Below the pieces are notes generated by a model. The model made no database searches, had not been told where the DNA came from, and worked only from the letters and a program-made list of their open reading frames with translations. From an uncultured Eubacteriales bacterium (lineage in GTDB: Bacteria > Bacillota > Clostridia > Lachnospirales > Cellulosilyticaceae), in the NCBI GenBank assembly GCA_900551325.1, contig URVM01000007.1, positions 62,001 through 126,000 of the forward strand: DNA of 64,000 nucleotides. The letters are read 5' to 3'. Positions 34,353 to 43,201 of the stretch are shown here, piece after piece. Position 1 is the stretch's first letter; every line of letters starts with the position of its first letter. A program made the translations under genes and the position numbers.

Positions 34353-34560
34353 TGATAGCATATTAGAATGTGTCAGTATGTATATATTTCTCCAAATATT
34401 ATAGCATACACGCAAAAACTTGACAATACATAATCTAACTTAAATGTATAAGGATGTAAAAATCTATACAAGTAAATAAGATTATGTGAATTGAAGCTTT
34501 AACTAGGAATAATGCAGCTTGCTGCATGATTTATAAATTTTGCAAGGGGTGAGAGAACAC

Positions 34561-37500
34561 ATGCAAAAATCTAAGATTCGCCCTATTAATGTGGGCAAAC
34601 AAATTCGTATGAGCTATGCTATGACAGACGAGATTTTTGAAATACCAAATCTTATTGAGGTACAAAAGGATTCTTATAACTGGTTCCTCAAAGAAGGATT
34701 AAAAGAGGTGTTTCAAGATATTTCACCAATTACAGATTTCAACGGTAACCTTAGCCTTGAATTTGTAGATTTTGTTTTAGACAGCAAACCTAAATACACA
34801 GTGGAAGAAGCTAAAGAAAGAGATGCTAACTATAGTGCAGCTCTTAAAGTAAAAGCAAGACTTCACAACAAAGAAACTGGAGAAACAATTGATAATGATG
34901 TGTTCATGGGAGATTTCCCTCTTATGACAGAAAACGGAACCTTCATTATTAATGGGGCAGAACGTGTTATCGTTAGCCAGTTAGTTCGTTCTCCTGGTAT
35001 TTATTATGCTATTGATTTCGATAAAATTGGTAAAAAACTTTATTCAGCTACTGTTATTCCTAACCGTGGTGCATGGCTTGAATATGAGACAGATTCAAAT
35101 GATATTTTCTATGTAAGAGTAGATAGAACACGTAAGGTACCAGTAACTGTTCTTTTACGTGCCTTAGGTTTAGGTAGTGATGCAGAAATTCTTGATACAT
35201 TTGGAGAAGAACCAAAAATTCTTCAAACAATTGAGAAAGATACTACTAAAACATATGAAGAAGGTCTTCTAGAAATATATAAACGTATTCGTCCAGGAGA
35301 GCCACCAACAGTTGAAAGTGCTCAAACTCTTCTTGGTAATATGTTCTTTGATCCACGTCGCTATGACCTTGCAAAAGTAGGTCGCTACAAATTCAACAAG
35401 AAATTAGCACTTAGAAACCGTGTTACAGGACACAAGCTCGCTGAAGATGTTGTAGACATGTTCACAGGTGAAGTGGTTGCAACAGCTGGTGAGAAAATTA
35501 CAGTTGCTTTAGCGGATAAGATTCAAAATACTGGTGTAGGTTATATCTACATTTCTGTACATGAAACAGAGCGTCCAGTTAAAGTACTTACTAACCAAAC
35601 AGTAGATCTTAATCATTTCTTCCCTAATATTGATGCAGATGAAGTAGGCATTAAAGATGCAGTTTACTATCCAGCATTAGTACGTATTATAGAAGAATTT
35701 GATGAAGAAGATGACATTAAAGCTGCTATTATAGCAAGACATAATGAACTTGTTCCAAAGCATATTACATTAGAAGATATTTTTGCTTCTATTAACTATA
35801 ATATTCATCTTGAATATGATCTAGGACATAAAGATGATATTGACCACCTTGGAAATCGTCGTATTCGTGCGGTAGGAGAACTCCTTCAAAATCAATTCCG
35901 TATCGGTCTTGCCCGTATGGAAAGAGTAGTACGCGAAAGAATGACAGTTCAAGATTCAGAAGCAATCAGTCCTCAAACATTTATTAATATTAGACCAGTA
36001 ACAGCTGCTATTAAAGAATTCTTTGGTAGTTCACAGCTTTCACAGTTCATGGACCAAAACAACCCTCTTGCTGAGCTTACTCATAAGCGTAGATTATCAG
36101 CACTTGGACCAGGTGGTCTTTCAAGAGAGCGTGCAGGCTTCGAGGTACGTGACGTTCACCATTCTCACTATGGTCGTATGTGTCCTATCGAAACACCTGA
36201 GGGTCCAAACATCGGTCTTATCAACTCACTTGCAACATTTGCTCGTATTAATGAATATGGGTTTATTGAAGCACCTTATCGTGTAATTGATAAGAGTACA
36301 GGAACACCACGTGTAACTGATGATGTAATTTATATTACAGCTGATGAAGAAGAAAACTATACAGTATGTCAAGCAACAGAAGAACTTAATGAAAATAGAG
36401 AATTCGTTAACAAGAAAGTAAGAGCGCGTCGTCGTGAAGAAATCTTAGAATTCGACTATAAAGAAATTGACCTTATGGACATTTCTCCAAAACAGATTGT
36501 ATCTGTTGCGACAGCTATGATTCCTTTCCTTGAAAATGATGATGCTAACCGTGCCCTCATGGGAGCGAACATGCAACGTCAGGCAGTTCCTCTTATCCGT
36601 ACAAACAGCCCAATTGTAGGTACAGGTATGGAACATAAAGCAGCAGTAGATTCTGGTGTACTTGCAGTAGCTCGTGAAGATGGTATTGCAGAAAAAGTAA
36701 CAGCAGATGAAATTGTTATTCGTTCAGAAGATGGTAAGAAACATTCTTATAAATTAACTAAATTCTCAAGAAGTAACCAAGGTACATGTATTAATCAAAG
36801 ACCTATCATTAATAAAGGTGATGTGATTAAAAAAGGTGATGTACTTGCTGATGGTCCTTCAACAGATCATGGTGAGCTTGCTCTTGGTCAAAATCCACTT
36901 ATCGGCTTCATGACTTGGGAAGGTTACAACTACGAGGATGCTATCCTTTTAAGTGAAAGACTTATTAAAGAAGATATTTACACTTCTGTTCATATTGAAG
37001 AGTATGAAGTAGAAGCTCGTGATACAAAAGTAGGTCCAGAAGAAATCACTCGCGATATTCCAAACGTAGGTGAAGATACACTTAAAGACCTTGATGAAAG
37101 AGGTATCATCCGTATTGGTGCGGAAGTACGTTCAGGAGATATCTTAGTAGGTCGTGTAACTCCAAAAGGTGAGACAGAACTTACAGCAGAAGAAAGATTA
37201 CTTCGTGCTATTTTCGGTGAGAAGGTACGTGAAGTAAGAGATACATCTTTACGTGTACCTCATGGTGAAGCAGGTATTATCGTAGATGTTAAAGTATTCA
37301 CACGCGAAAATGGTGATGAGCTTTCACCAGGTGTAAATAAAATGGTTCGTTGTTATATTGCTCAAAAGAGAAAAATCTCTGTTGGTGATAAAATGGCTGG
37401 ACGACATGGTAACAAAGGGGTTATCTCAAGAGTTCTTCCAGTAGAAGATATGCCATTCCTTCCAAACGGTAGAGCACTTGATATCGTACTTAACCCACTA

Positions 37501-38418
37501 GGGGTTCCATCTCGTATGAATATTGGACAGGTATTAGAAGTCCATTTAGGTCTTGCTGCTAAAGCTCTTGGCTTTAAAATAGCAACACCTGTATTTGATG
37601 GCGCTAACGAGTATGACATTATGGATACACTAGAAATGGCTAATGACTATGTAAATAGATCATGGGAAGAGTTTACCAAGCTATGGAAAGATCGTATCGA
37701 TGAAAAAGTATATAAATATCTTGAAGATAACCTAGACCATCGTAGTGAATGGGAAGGTGTTCCTATCGATCGTACAGGAAAAATCCAACTTCGTGATGGA
37801 CGTACAGGGGAACCATTTGATAACCCAGTAACTGTAGGATACATGCATTACCTTAAACTTCACCACTTAGTTGATGATAAGATGCATGCTCGTTCAACAG
37901 GACCATATGCAACCATTACACAACAACCACTTGGTGGTAAAGCACAATTCGGTGGACAACGTTTCGGAGAGATGGAGGTATGGGCACTTGAAGCTTATGG
38001 TGCTGCTTATACATTACAAGAAATCCTTACAATTAAGTCTGACGACGTTGTAGGCCGTGTTAAAACTTACGAAGCAATCGTTAAAGGTGAAAATATACCT
38101 GAACCAGGAATTCCTGAGTCATTTAAAGTTCTTCTTAAAGAACTTCAATCATTAGCACTTGATGTTAGAGTATTAACAAGTGATATGTCTGAACTTGAAA
38201 TCAAAGAAAGTGTTGAAGATGGTGAAGGCCTAGCAGTTAATATTGAAGGTGCTGAAGGTGTGCCACAAAATCCAGAATTTATCGATGATGATGTAGAATT
38301 AGCTGAAACTGATTTAGAAGCAGATCCAGATCTTGAAGAAGATGCTTTAGATTTCGATTTTGATGAATCAGTTGTAGAAGATTTATTCGAAGAACCATTA
38401 GATGATTTGGATTTATAA
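34561..38418 (+). CDS. rpoB: RNA polymerase beta subunit
   Basis: About 1285 residues, full length. Seen are KIRPINVGKQIRMSYAMTDE at the N-terminus, the rifampicin-binding segment FGSSQLSQFMDQNNPLAELT with HKRRLSALGPGG in normal form, the GHxxNKGV-type motif MAGRHGNKGVISRV and the C-terminal GGKAQFGGQRFGEMEVWALE. The last 60 residues are a strongly acidic tail. An upstream TTG at 34540 is in frame, but AAGGGGTGAG is placed 8 bases before ATG 34561, which is chosen. 24 bases before rpoC. Confidence 0.98.
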   Translation: MQKSKIRPINVGKQIRMSYAMTDEIFEIPNLIEVQKDSYNWFLKEGLKEVFQDISPITDFNGNLSLEFVDFVLDSKPKYTVEEAKERDANYSAALKVKARLHNKETGETIDNDVFMGDFPLMTENGTFIINGAERVIVSQLVRSPGIYYAIDFDKIGKKLYSATVIPNRGAWLEYETDSNDIFYVRVDRTRKVPVTVLLRALGLGSDAEILDTFGEEPKILQTIEKDTTKTYEEGLLEIYKRIRPGEPPTVESAQTLLGNMFFDPRRYDLAKVGRYKFNKKLALRNRVTGHKLAEDVVDMFTGEVVATAGEKITVALADKIQNTGVGYIYISVHETERPVKVLTNQTVDLNHFFPNIDADEVGIKDAVYYPALVRIIEEFDEEDDIKAAIIARHNELVPKHITLEDIFASINYNIHLEYDLGHKDDIDHLGNRRIRAVGELLQNQFRIGLARMERVVRERMTVQDSEAISPQTFINIRPVTAAIKEFFGSSQLSQFMDQNNPLAELTHKRRLSALGPGGLSRERAGFEVRDVHHSHYGRMCPIETPEGPNIGLINSLATFARINEYGFIEAPYRVIDKSTGTPRVTDDVIYITADEEENYTVCQATEELNENREFVNKKVRARRREEILEFDYKEIDLMDISPKQIVSVATAMIPFLENDDANRALMGANMQRQAVPLIRTNSPIVGTGMEHKAAVDSGVLAVAREDGIAEKVTADEIVIRSEDGKKHSYKLTKFSRSNQGTCINQRPIINKGDVIKKGDVLADGPSTDHGELALGQNPLIGFMTWEGYNYEDAILLSERLIKEDIYTSVHIEEYEVEARDTKVGPEEITRDIPNVGEDTLKDLDERGIIRIGAEVRSGDILVGRVTPKGETELTAEERLLRAIFGEKVREVRDTSLRVPHGEAGIIVDVKVFTRENGDELSPGVNKMVRCYIAQKRKISVGDKMAGRHGNKGVISRVLPVEDMPFLPNGRALDIVLNPLGVPSRMNIGQVLEVHLGLAAKALGFKIATPVFDGANEYDIMDTLEMANDYVNRSWEEFTKLWKDRIDEKVYKYLEDNLDHRSEWEGVPIDRTGKIQLRDGRTGEPFDNPVTVGYMHYLKLHHLVDDKMHARSTGPYATITQQPLGGKAQFGGQRFGEMEVWALEAYGAAYTLQEILTIKSDDVVGRVKTYEAIVKGENIPEPGIPESFKVLLKELQSLALDVRVLTSDMSELEIKESVEDGEGLAVNIEGAEGVPQNPEFIDDDVELAETDLEADPDLEEDALDFDFDESVVEDLFEEPLDDLDL

Positions 38419-38442
38419 AAGCTTAAGAAGGGAGTAAAGGTC

Positions 38443-41400
38443 ATGACTAATATGGATCAATCAATTCTATTTGAGGCAATAAGAATTGGATTAGCTTCCC
38501 CTGATAAAATTCGCGAATGGTCTAGAGGAGAAGTAAAAAAGCCAGAAACAATTAACTACCGTACACAAAGACCTGAACGAGACGGGCTATTCTGTGAAAA
38601 AATATTTGGACCAAGCAAGGACTGGGAATGTCATTGTGGTAAATATAAGCGTATCAGATATAAAGGTGTAATTTGTGATCGTTGTGGTGTTGAAGTCACA
38701 AAAGCAAAAGTACGCCGTGAGAGAATGGGACACATCGAGCTTGCAGCTCCTGTGTCTCACATCTGGTACTTTAAAGGTATTCCAAGTAGAATGGGACTTA
38801 TTCTTAATCTTTCACCAAGATTACTAGAAAAAATCCTTTATTTTGCATGCTATATCGTTACAGATCCTAAAGATACAGGGTTATCATATAAAGAAGTACT
38901 TACAGAAAAAGAATTTAGAGAAGCAGAAGAAAAATATGGCTATGGCTCATTTACAGCAGAAATGGGTGCAGAAGCTATTAAAAAATTACTTCAAGATATC
39001 GACCTTGAAGCTGAAAGCATTGAACTTAAGGCAGGACTTAAAGATACTACAGGACAAAAAAGAATTCGTATTATTAAACGCTTAGAGGTAATCGAAGCAT
39101 TTAGACTTTCTGGTAACAAACCAGAATGGATGATTCTTGATGTTGTTCCAGTATTACCACCAGACTTAAGACCAATGATTCAACTTGATGGTGGACGTTT
39201 TGCAACATCAGACTTAAACGACCTTTACAGAAGAGTAATTAACCGTAACAATCGTTTAAAACGTCTTCTTGACCTTGGCGCACCAAACATTATTGTACGT
39301 AATGAAAAGCGTATGCTTCAAGAAGCTGTTGATGCTTTAATTGACAACGGTAGACGTGGTAGACCTGTTACAGGACCAGGAAATAGACCTCTTAAATCTT
39401 TATCAGACATGCTTAAAGGTAAAGCAGGACGTTTCCGTCAAAACTTACTTGGTAAACGTGTTGACTATTCAGGACGTTCAGTTATCGTAGTAGGACCATC
39501 ACTTAAGCTTTATCAATGTGGTTTACCAAAAGAAATGGCTATTGAGTTATTCAAGCCTTTCGTTATGAAAAAACTTGTATCTGATGGTTTAGCACATAAC
39601 ATTAAAAATGCTAAGCATATGATAGAAAGACTTCATCCAGAAGTTTGGGATGTACTTGAAGAAGTTATTCGTGAGCATCCTGTTATGCTTAACCGTGCCC
39701 CTACACTTCACCGTTTAGGTATTCAAGCATTTGAACCTATTCTAGTTGAAGGTCGTGCACTTAAACTTCACCCACTTGTATGTACAGCTTATAACGCTGA
39801 CTTCGATGGTGACCAGATGGCGGTTCACGTACCACTTTCTGTAGAAGCACAAACAGAATGTCGTTTCCTTCTTTTAGCTCCAAACAACTTACTTAAACCA
39901 TCTGATGGTGGACCAGTAGCTGTTCCTTCACAAGATATGGTTCTTGGTACTTATTACTTAACTCTTGATAAAGAGGGTGAAGAAGGTGAAGGTAAATACT
40001 TTAAGGATGAAAGTGAAGCAATTTTAGCATACACTAACCAAGTAATTACACTTCATGCACGTATTAAGGTACGTAGAACTATTGAAATAAATGGTGAATT
40101 AAAAACAGGTATTACAGAAACAACAGTTGGACGTATTATCTATAATGAAGTTATTCCTCAAGATCTTGGATTTGTAGATCGTACAAAACCAGAGAATGAA
40201 TTTAAATATGAGATTGATTTCTTAGTTGGTAAAAAAGAACTTGGAAAAATTATCAAAAAATGTATTAATACACATGGAGCAACTAAGACAGCTATCCTTC
40301 TTGATAACATTAAAGACTTAGGCTTTAAGTTCTCAACTCGTGGATCACTTACTGTATCTGTATCAGACATGGTAATTCCAGAGAAAAAAGGTGAATACTT
40401 AGCTGAAGCAGATGCAGCAGTAGACCATGTAACAAAACTCTTCAAACGTGGTTTAATGACAGATGAAGAACGTTATAACAAAGTTATTCAAGCATGGAAT
40501 ACAGCAAATGATAAGATTACAAAGGCACTTCTTGAAGGTCTTGGTAGATACAATAGTATTTACATGATGGCTCACTCTGGTGCCCGTGGTTCTAATAACC
40601 AGATTAAACAGCTTGCAGGTATGCGTGGTCTGATGGCTTCTCCATCTGGACGTATTATCGAGCTTCCAATTAAAGCTAACTTCCGTGAGGGGTTATCTGT
40701 ACTTGAGTACTTCATCTCTGCCCATGGTGCTCGTAAAGGTCTTGCGGATACAGCTCTTCGTACAGCTGACTCAGGATACCTTACACGTCGTCTTGTAGAC
40801 GTTTCTCAAGATGTTATCATTAGAGAAAGAGATTGTCGCCATGAAGAAGAAGCTTCTATACCAGGTATGTGGGTTCAAGCATTTAAAGATGGTGCAGAAG
40901 TTATAGAGCCATTAAGTGAAAGACTTACAGGTCGTTTTGCAGCTGAAGCTATTGTTCATCCAGAAACAGGAGAAGTAATTGTAGAAGCAAACAAAATGAT
41001 TAGACCAAATGTAGCTGAATATATTGATGGTCTAGGTATTGAAAAAGTTAAAATTAGAACAGCACTTACATGTAAATCAAAAATTGGTGTATGTGCAAGA
41101 TGTTATGGTGCAAACATGGCATCTGGTAACGAAGTAAGAGTAGGAGAATCTGTAGGTATCATTGCAGCTCAATCTATCGGTGAGCCTGGTACACAGCTTA
41201 CAATGCGTACTTTCCATACAGGAGGTATTGCTGGAGATGATATCACACAAGGTCTTCCACGTATTGAAGAGTTATTCGAAGCACGTAAGCCAAAAGGGCT
41301 TGCAATTATTGCAGAGTTCCCAGGTGAAGTAACAATTACTGAAACTAAGAAAAAACGTGAAGTAACGATTACTGATCATGAAAATGGTCAATCTAAGACT

Positions 41401-41970
41401 TACCTTATTCCTTATGGTTCACGTATTAAAGTATTAGATGGTGCTTATATAGAAGCGGGTGATGAACTCACAGAAGGTAGTGTTAACCCACATGATATCC
41501 TTAAGATTAAGGGTGTACGTGGTGTACAAGACTATATGCTTCAAGAAGTACAACGTGTATACCGTCTTCAAGGGGTAGATATCAACGATAAACACGTAGA
41601 AGTTATCGTTAGACAAATGCTCAAAAAAGTTAAAATTGAAGAAAATGGGGATACAGATTTCCTTCCAGGTAGCTTAGTAGATATTTTAGATTTTGAAGAA
41701 GTAAACAATAAGATGAGTGAAGAGGGCTTAGAGGTAGCTACAGGTAAAACTACACTACTAGGTATTACAAAAGCATCTCTTGCAACAGAATCATTCTTAT
41801 CAGCTGCATCATTCCAAGAAACAACAAGAGTTCTTACAGAAGCAGCTATTAAAGGTAAGATGGATCCACTTATTGGTCTTAAAGAAAACGTAATTATCGG
41901 TAAACTTATTCCAGCTGGTACTGGTATGGATAGATACCGTAAGATTGGTATTGAAGTAAGCGAAGGATAA
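38443..41970 (+). CDS. rpoC: RNA polymerase beta' subunit
   Basis: 1175 residues, full length. The zinc site CxCxnCxxC is present near residue 60 (CHCGKYKRIRYKGVICDRCG), the catalytic NADFDGDQMAVHVPL motif is near residue 450, and the bridge-helix/trigger-loop segments follow (GARKGLADTALRTADSGYLT, IAAQSIGEPGTQLTMRTFHT). No large lineage insertion is visible. ATG start with AAGGGAG upstream. Ends with its own terminator; the L7Ae-like gene found before rpsL in many Firmicutes is absent here. Confidence 0.98.
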   Translation: MTNMDQSILFEAIRIGLASPDKIREWSRGEVKKPETINYRTQRPERDGLFCEKIFGPSKDWECHCGKYKRIRYKGVICDRCGVEVTKAKVRRERMGHIELAAPVSHIWYFKGIPSRMGLILNLSPRLLEKILYFACYIVTDPKDTGLSYKEVLTEKEFREAEEKYGYGSFTAEMGAEAIKKLLQDIDLEAESIELKAGLKDTTGQKRIRIIKRLEVIEAFRLSGNKPEWMILDVVPVLPPDLRPMIQLDGGRFATSDLNDLYRRVINRNNRLKRLLDLGAPNIIVRNEKRMLQEAVDALIDNGRRGRPVTGPGNRPLKSLSDMLKGKAGRFRQNLLGKRVDYSGRSVIVVGPSLKLYQCGLPKEMAIELFKPFVMKKLVSDGLAHNIKNAKHMIERLHPEVWDVLEEVIREHPVMLNRAPTLHRLGIQAFEPILVEGRALKLHPLVCTAYNADFDGDQMAVHVPLSVEAQTECRFLLLAPNNLLKPSDGGPVAVPSQDMVLGTYYLTLDKEGEEGEGKYFKDESEAILAYTNQVITLHARIKVRRTIEINGELKTGITETTVGRIIYNEVIPQDLGFVDRTKPENEFKYEIDFLVGKKELGKIIKKCINTHGATKTAILLDNIKDLGFKFSTRGSLTVSVSDMVIPEKKGEYLAEADAAVDHVTKLFKRGLMTDEERYNKVIQAWNTANDKITKALLEGLGRYNSIYMMAHSGARGSNNQIKQLAGMRGLMASPSGRIIELPIKANFREGLSVLEYFISAHGARKGLADTALRTADSGYLTRRLVDVSQDVIIRERDCRHEEEASIPGMWVQAFKDGAEVIEPLSERLTGRFAAEAIVHPETGEVIVEANKMIRPNVAEYIDGLGIEKVKIRTALTCKSKIGVCARCYGANMASGNEVRVGESVGIIAAQSIGEPGTQLTMRTFHTGGIAGDDITQGLPRIEELFEARKPKGLAIIAEFPGEVTITETKKKREVTITDHENGQSKTYLIPYGSRIKVLDGAYIEAGDELTEGSVNPHDILKIKGVRGVQDYMLQEVQRVYRLQGVDINDKHVEVIVRQMLKKVKIEENGDTDFLPGSLVDILDFEEVNNKMSEEGLEVATGKTTLLGITKASLATESFLSAASFQETTRVLTEAAIKGKMDPLIGLKENVIIGKLIPAGTGMDRYRKIGIEVSEG

Positions 41971-41978
41971 TAATGATT

Positions 41979-42013
41979 AAAAAGGTCATCTTTTAGGAGG
42001 TGACCTTTTTTTA
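41979..42013 (+). terminator. Terminator after rpoC
   Basis: AAAAAGGTCA and TGACCTTTTT form a 10-bp stem around TCTTTTAGGAGG, followed by a run of T's. Confidence 0.85.
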
Positions 42014-42029
42014 CCATTTAAATTCGACC

Positions 42030-42058
42030 TTGACATTTAAACTCAAGAGTGATAAAAT
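42030..42058 (+). promoter_or_regulatory. Sigma-A promoter of the str operon (rpsL)
   Basis: TTGACA at 42030-42035 and TAAAAT at 42053-42058 with an ideal 17-base spacer, placed 75 bases before rpsL. Confidence 0.8.
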
Positions 42059-42132
42059 CGTTCAGTGTGTAATAGTTTGCACAAGTAAAAACTGCATAAG
42101 CAGTATTATTCATTAAGCGAGGAGGTGCCAGA

Positions 42133-42549
42133 ATGCCTACATTTAACCAATTAGTACGTAAAGGCAGAAAATCAATCGAGAAAAAATCTACTGCACCAGC
42201 GTTACAAAAAGGGTTCAACTCTTTACAAAAACGCGCTACAGATATCTCTTCTCCACAAAAGAGAGGTGTATGTACAGCAGTAAAAACAGCAACACCTAAA
42301 AAACCAAACTCTGCTCTTCGTAAGATTGCCAGAGTACGTCTTACAAATGGAATCGAAGTAACAGCTTACATTCCAGGTGAAGGACATAACTTACAAGAAC
42401 ACAGTGTTGTTCTTATCCGTGGTGGTAGAGTAAAAGACTTACCAGGTACACGTTACCATATCGTACGTGGTACTTTAGATACAGCTGGGGTTGCTAAAAG
42501 AAACCAAGCTCGTTCTAAATACGGTGCTAAAAGACCTAAGAAAAAATAG
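42133..42549 (+). CDS. rpsL: Ribosomal protein S12
   Basis: 138-residue S12 of the decoding centre. Contains the conserved TPKKPNSALRKIARV and GEGHNLQEHSVVLIRGGRVK segments in wild-type form at the lysines where streptomycin-resistance changes occur in other bacteria. ATG start with GAGGAGGTG. First gene of the str operon. Confidence 0.97.
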   Translation: MPTFNQLVRKGRKSIEKKSTAPALQKGFNSLQKRATDISSPQKRGVCTAVKTATPKKPNSALRKIARVRLTNGIEVTAYIPGEGHNLQEHSVVLIRGGRVKDLPGTRYHIVRGTLDTAGVAKRNQARSKYGAKRPKKK

Positions 42550-42555
42550 TTTTAA

Positions 42556-42675
42556 AATAAGTGCTTAGCACTTATTGGTGCCCGCTTATGAATATAAACT
42601 GCTGTATTGGCGTTTAATATAGATGAGATTAGGGCACGCACGATCCCCCCTGAGGGGACGAGTACCGATGATTTA
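42556..42675 (+). promoter_or_regulatory. Structured rpsL-rpsG intergenic leader
   Basis: The 154-base gap contains AATAAGTGC-TTA-GCACTTATT (42556-42577), then GTGCCC paired with GGGCAC over a 50-base interior, then CCCC-CTGA-GGGG and ATGAT/ATCAT. No T-run follows, so these are not terminators. In E. coli S7 represses translation through the S12-S7 gap; the position here suggests a similar S7 site, but I see only position and structure, not a proven S7 motif. Confidence 0.45.
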
Positions 42676-42703
42676 TCATAATTTTAGTTAAGGAGGGAAG
42701 ACC

Positions 42704-43174
42704 GTGCCACGTAAAGGACATGTTGCAAAAAGAGACGTATTAGCGGATCCATTATACAACAGCAAGCTTGTTACTAAACTTATTAATAACATCATGCTTG
42801 ATGGTAAAAGAGGAACTGCACAAAAAATAGTATATGGTGCATTTGACATCATTGCTGAGAAAACAGGTAGAGATGCTCTAGAGGTGTTCCAAGAAGCTTT
42901 AGAAAATATCATGCCAGTTTTAGAAGTAAAAGCACGTCGTGTTGGAGGTGCTACTTACCAAGTACCAATGGAGGTACGTCCAGAAAGACGTCAAACATTA
43001 GGACTTCGTTGGTTAACAACTTACACACGTAACCGTGGAGAAAGAACAACAACAGAAGCATTAGCTGCTGAAATCTTAGATGCACTTAATAACACAGGTG
43101 GATCAGTTAAGAAAAAAGAAGATACACACAAAATGGCAGAAGCGAACAAAGCATTTGCTCATTACAGATTCTAG
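42704..43174 (+). CDS. rpsG: Ribosomal protein S7
   Basis: 156-residue S7 (PRKGHVAKRDVLADPLYNSK, VGGATYQVPMEVRPERRQTL, KKEDTHKMAEANKAFAHYRF). S7 starts assembly of the 30S head and contacts the E site. GTG start at 42704 after AAGGAGGGAAG. 27 bases before fusA. Confidence 0.97.
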   Translation: MPRKGHVAKRDVLADPLYNSKLVTKLINNIMLDGKRGTAQKIVYGAFDIIAEKTGRDALEVFQEALENIMPVLEVKARRVGGATYQVPMEVRPERRQTLGLRWLTTYTRNRGERTTTEALAAEILDALNNTGGSVKKKEDTHKMAEANKAFAHYRF

Positions 43175-43201
43175 GTTTTTTAACCTTAAGGAGGAATTAC
43201 C

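Noticed and set aside
34420..34460. TTGACA upstream of rpoB as a promoter
   Set aside because: No convincing -10 box at 16-18 bases; the nearest candidate (TATAAG) is about 21 bases away.
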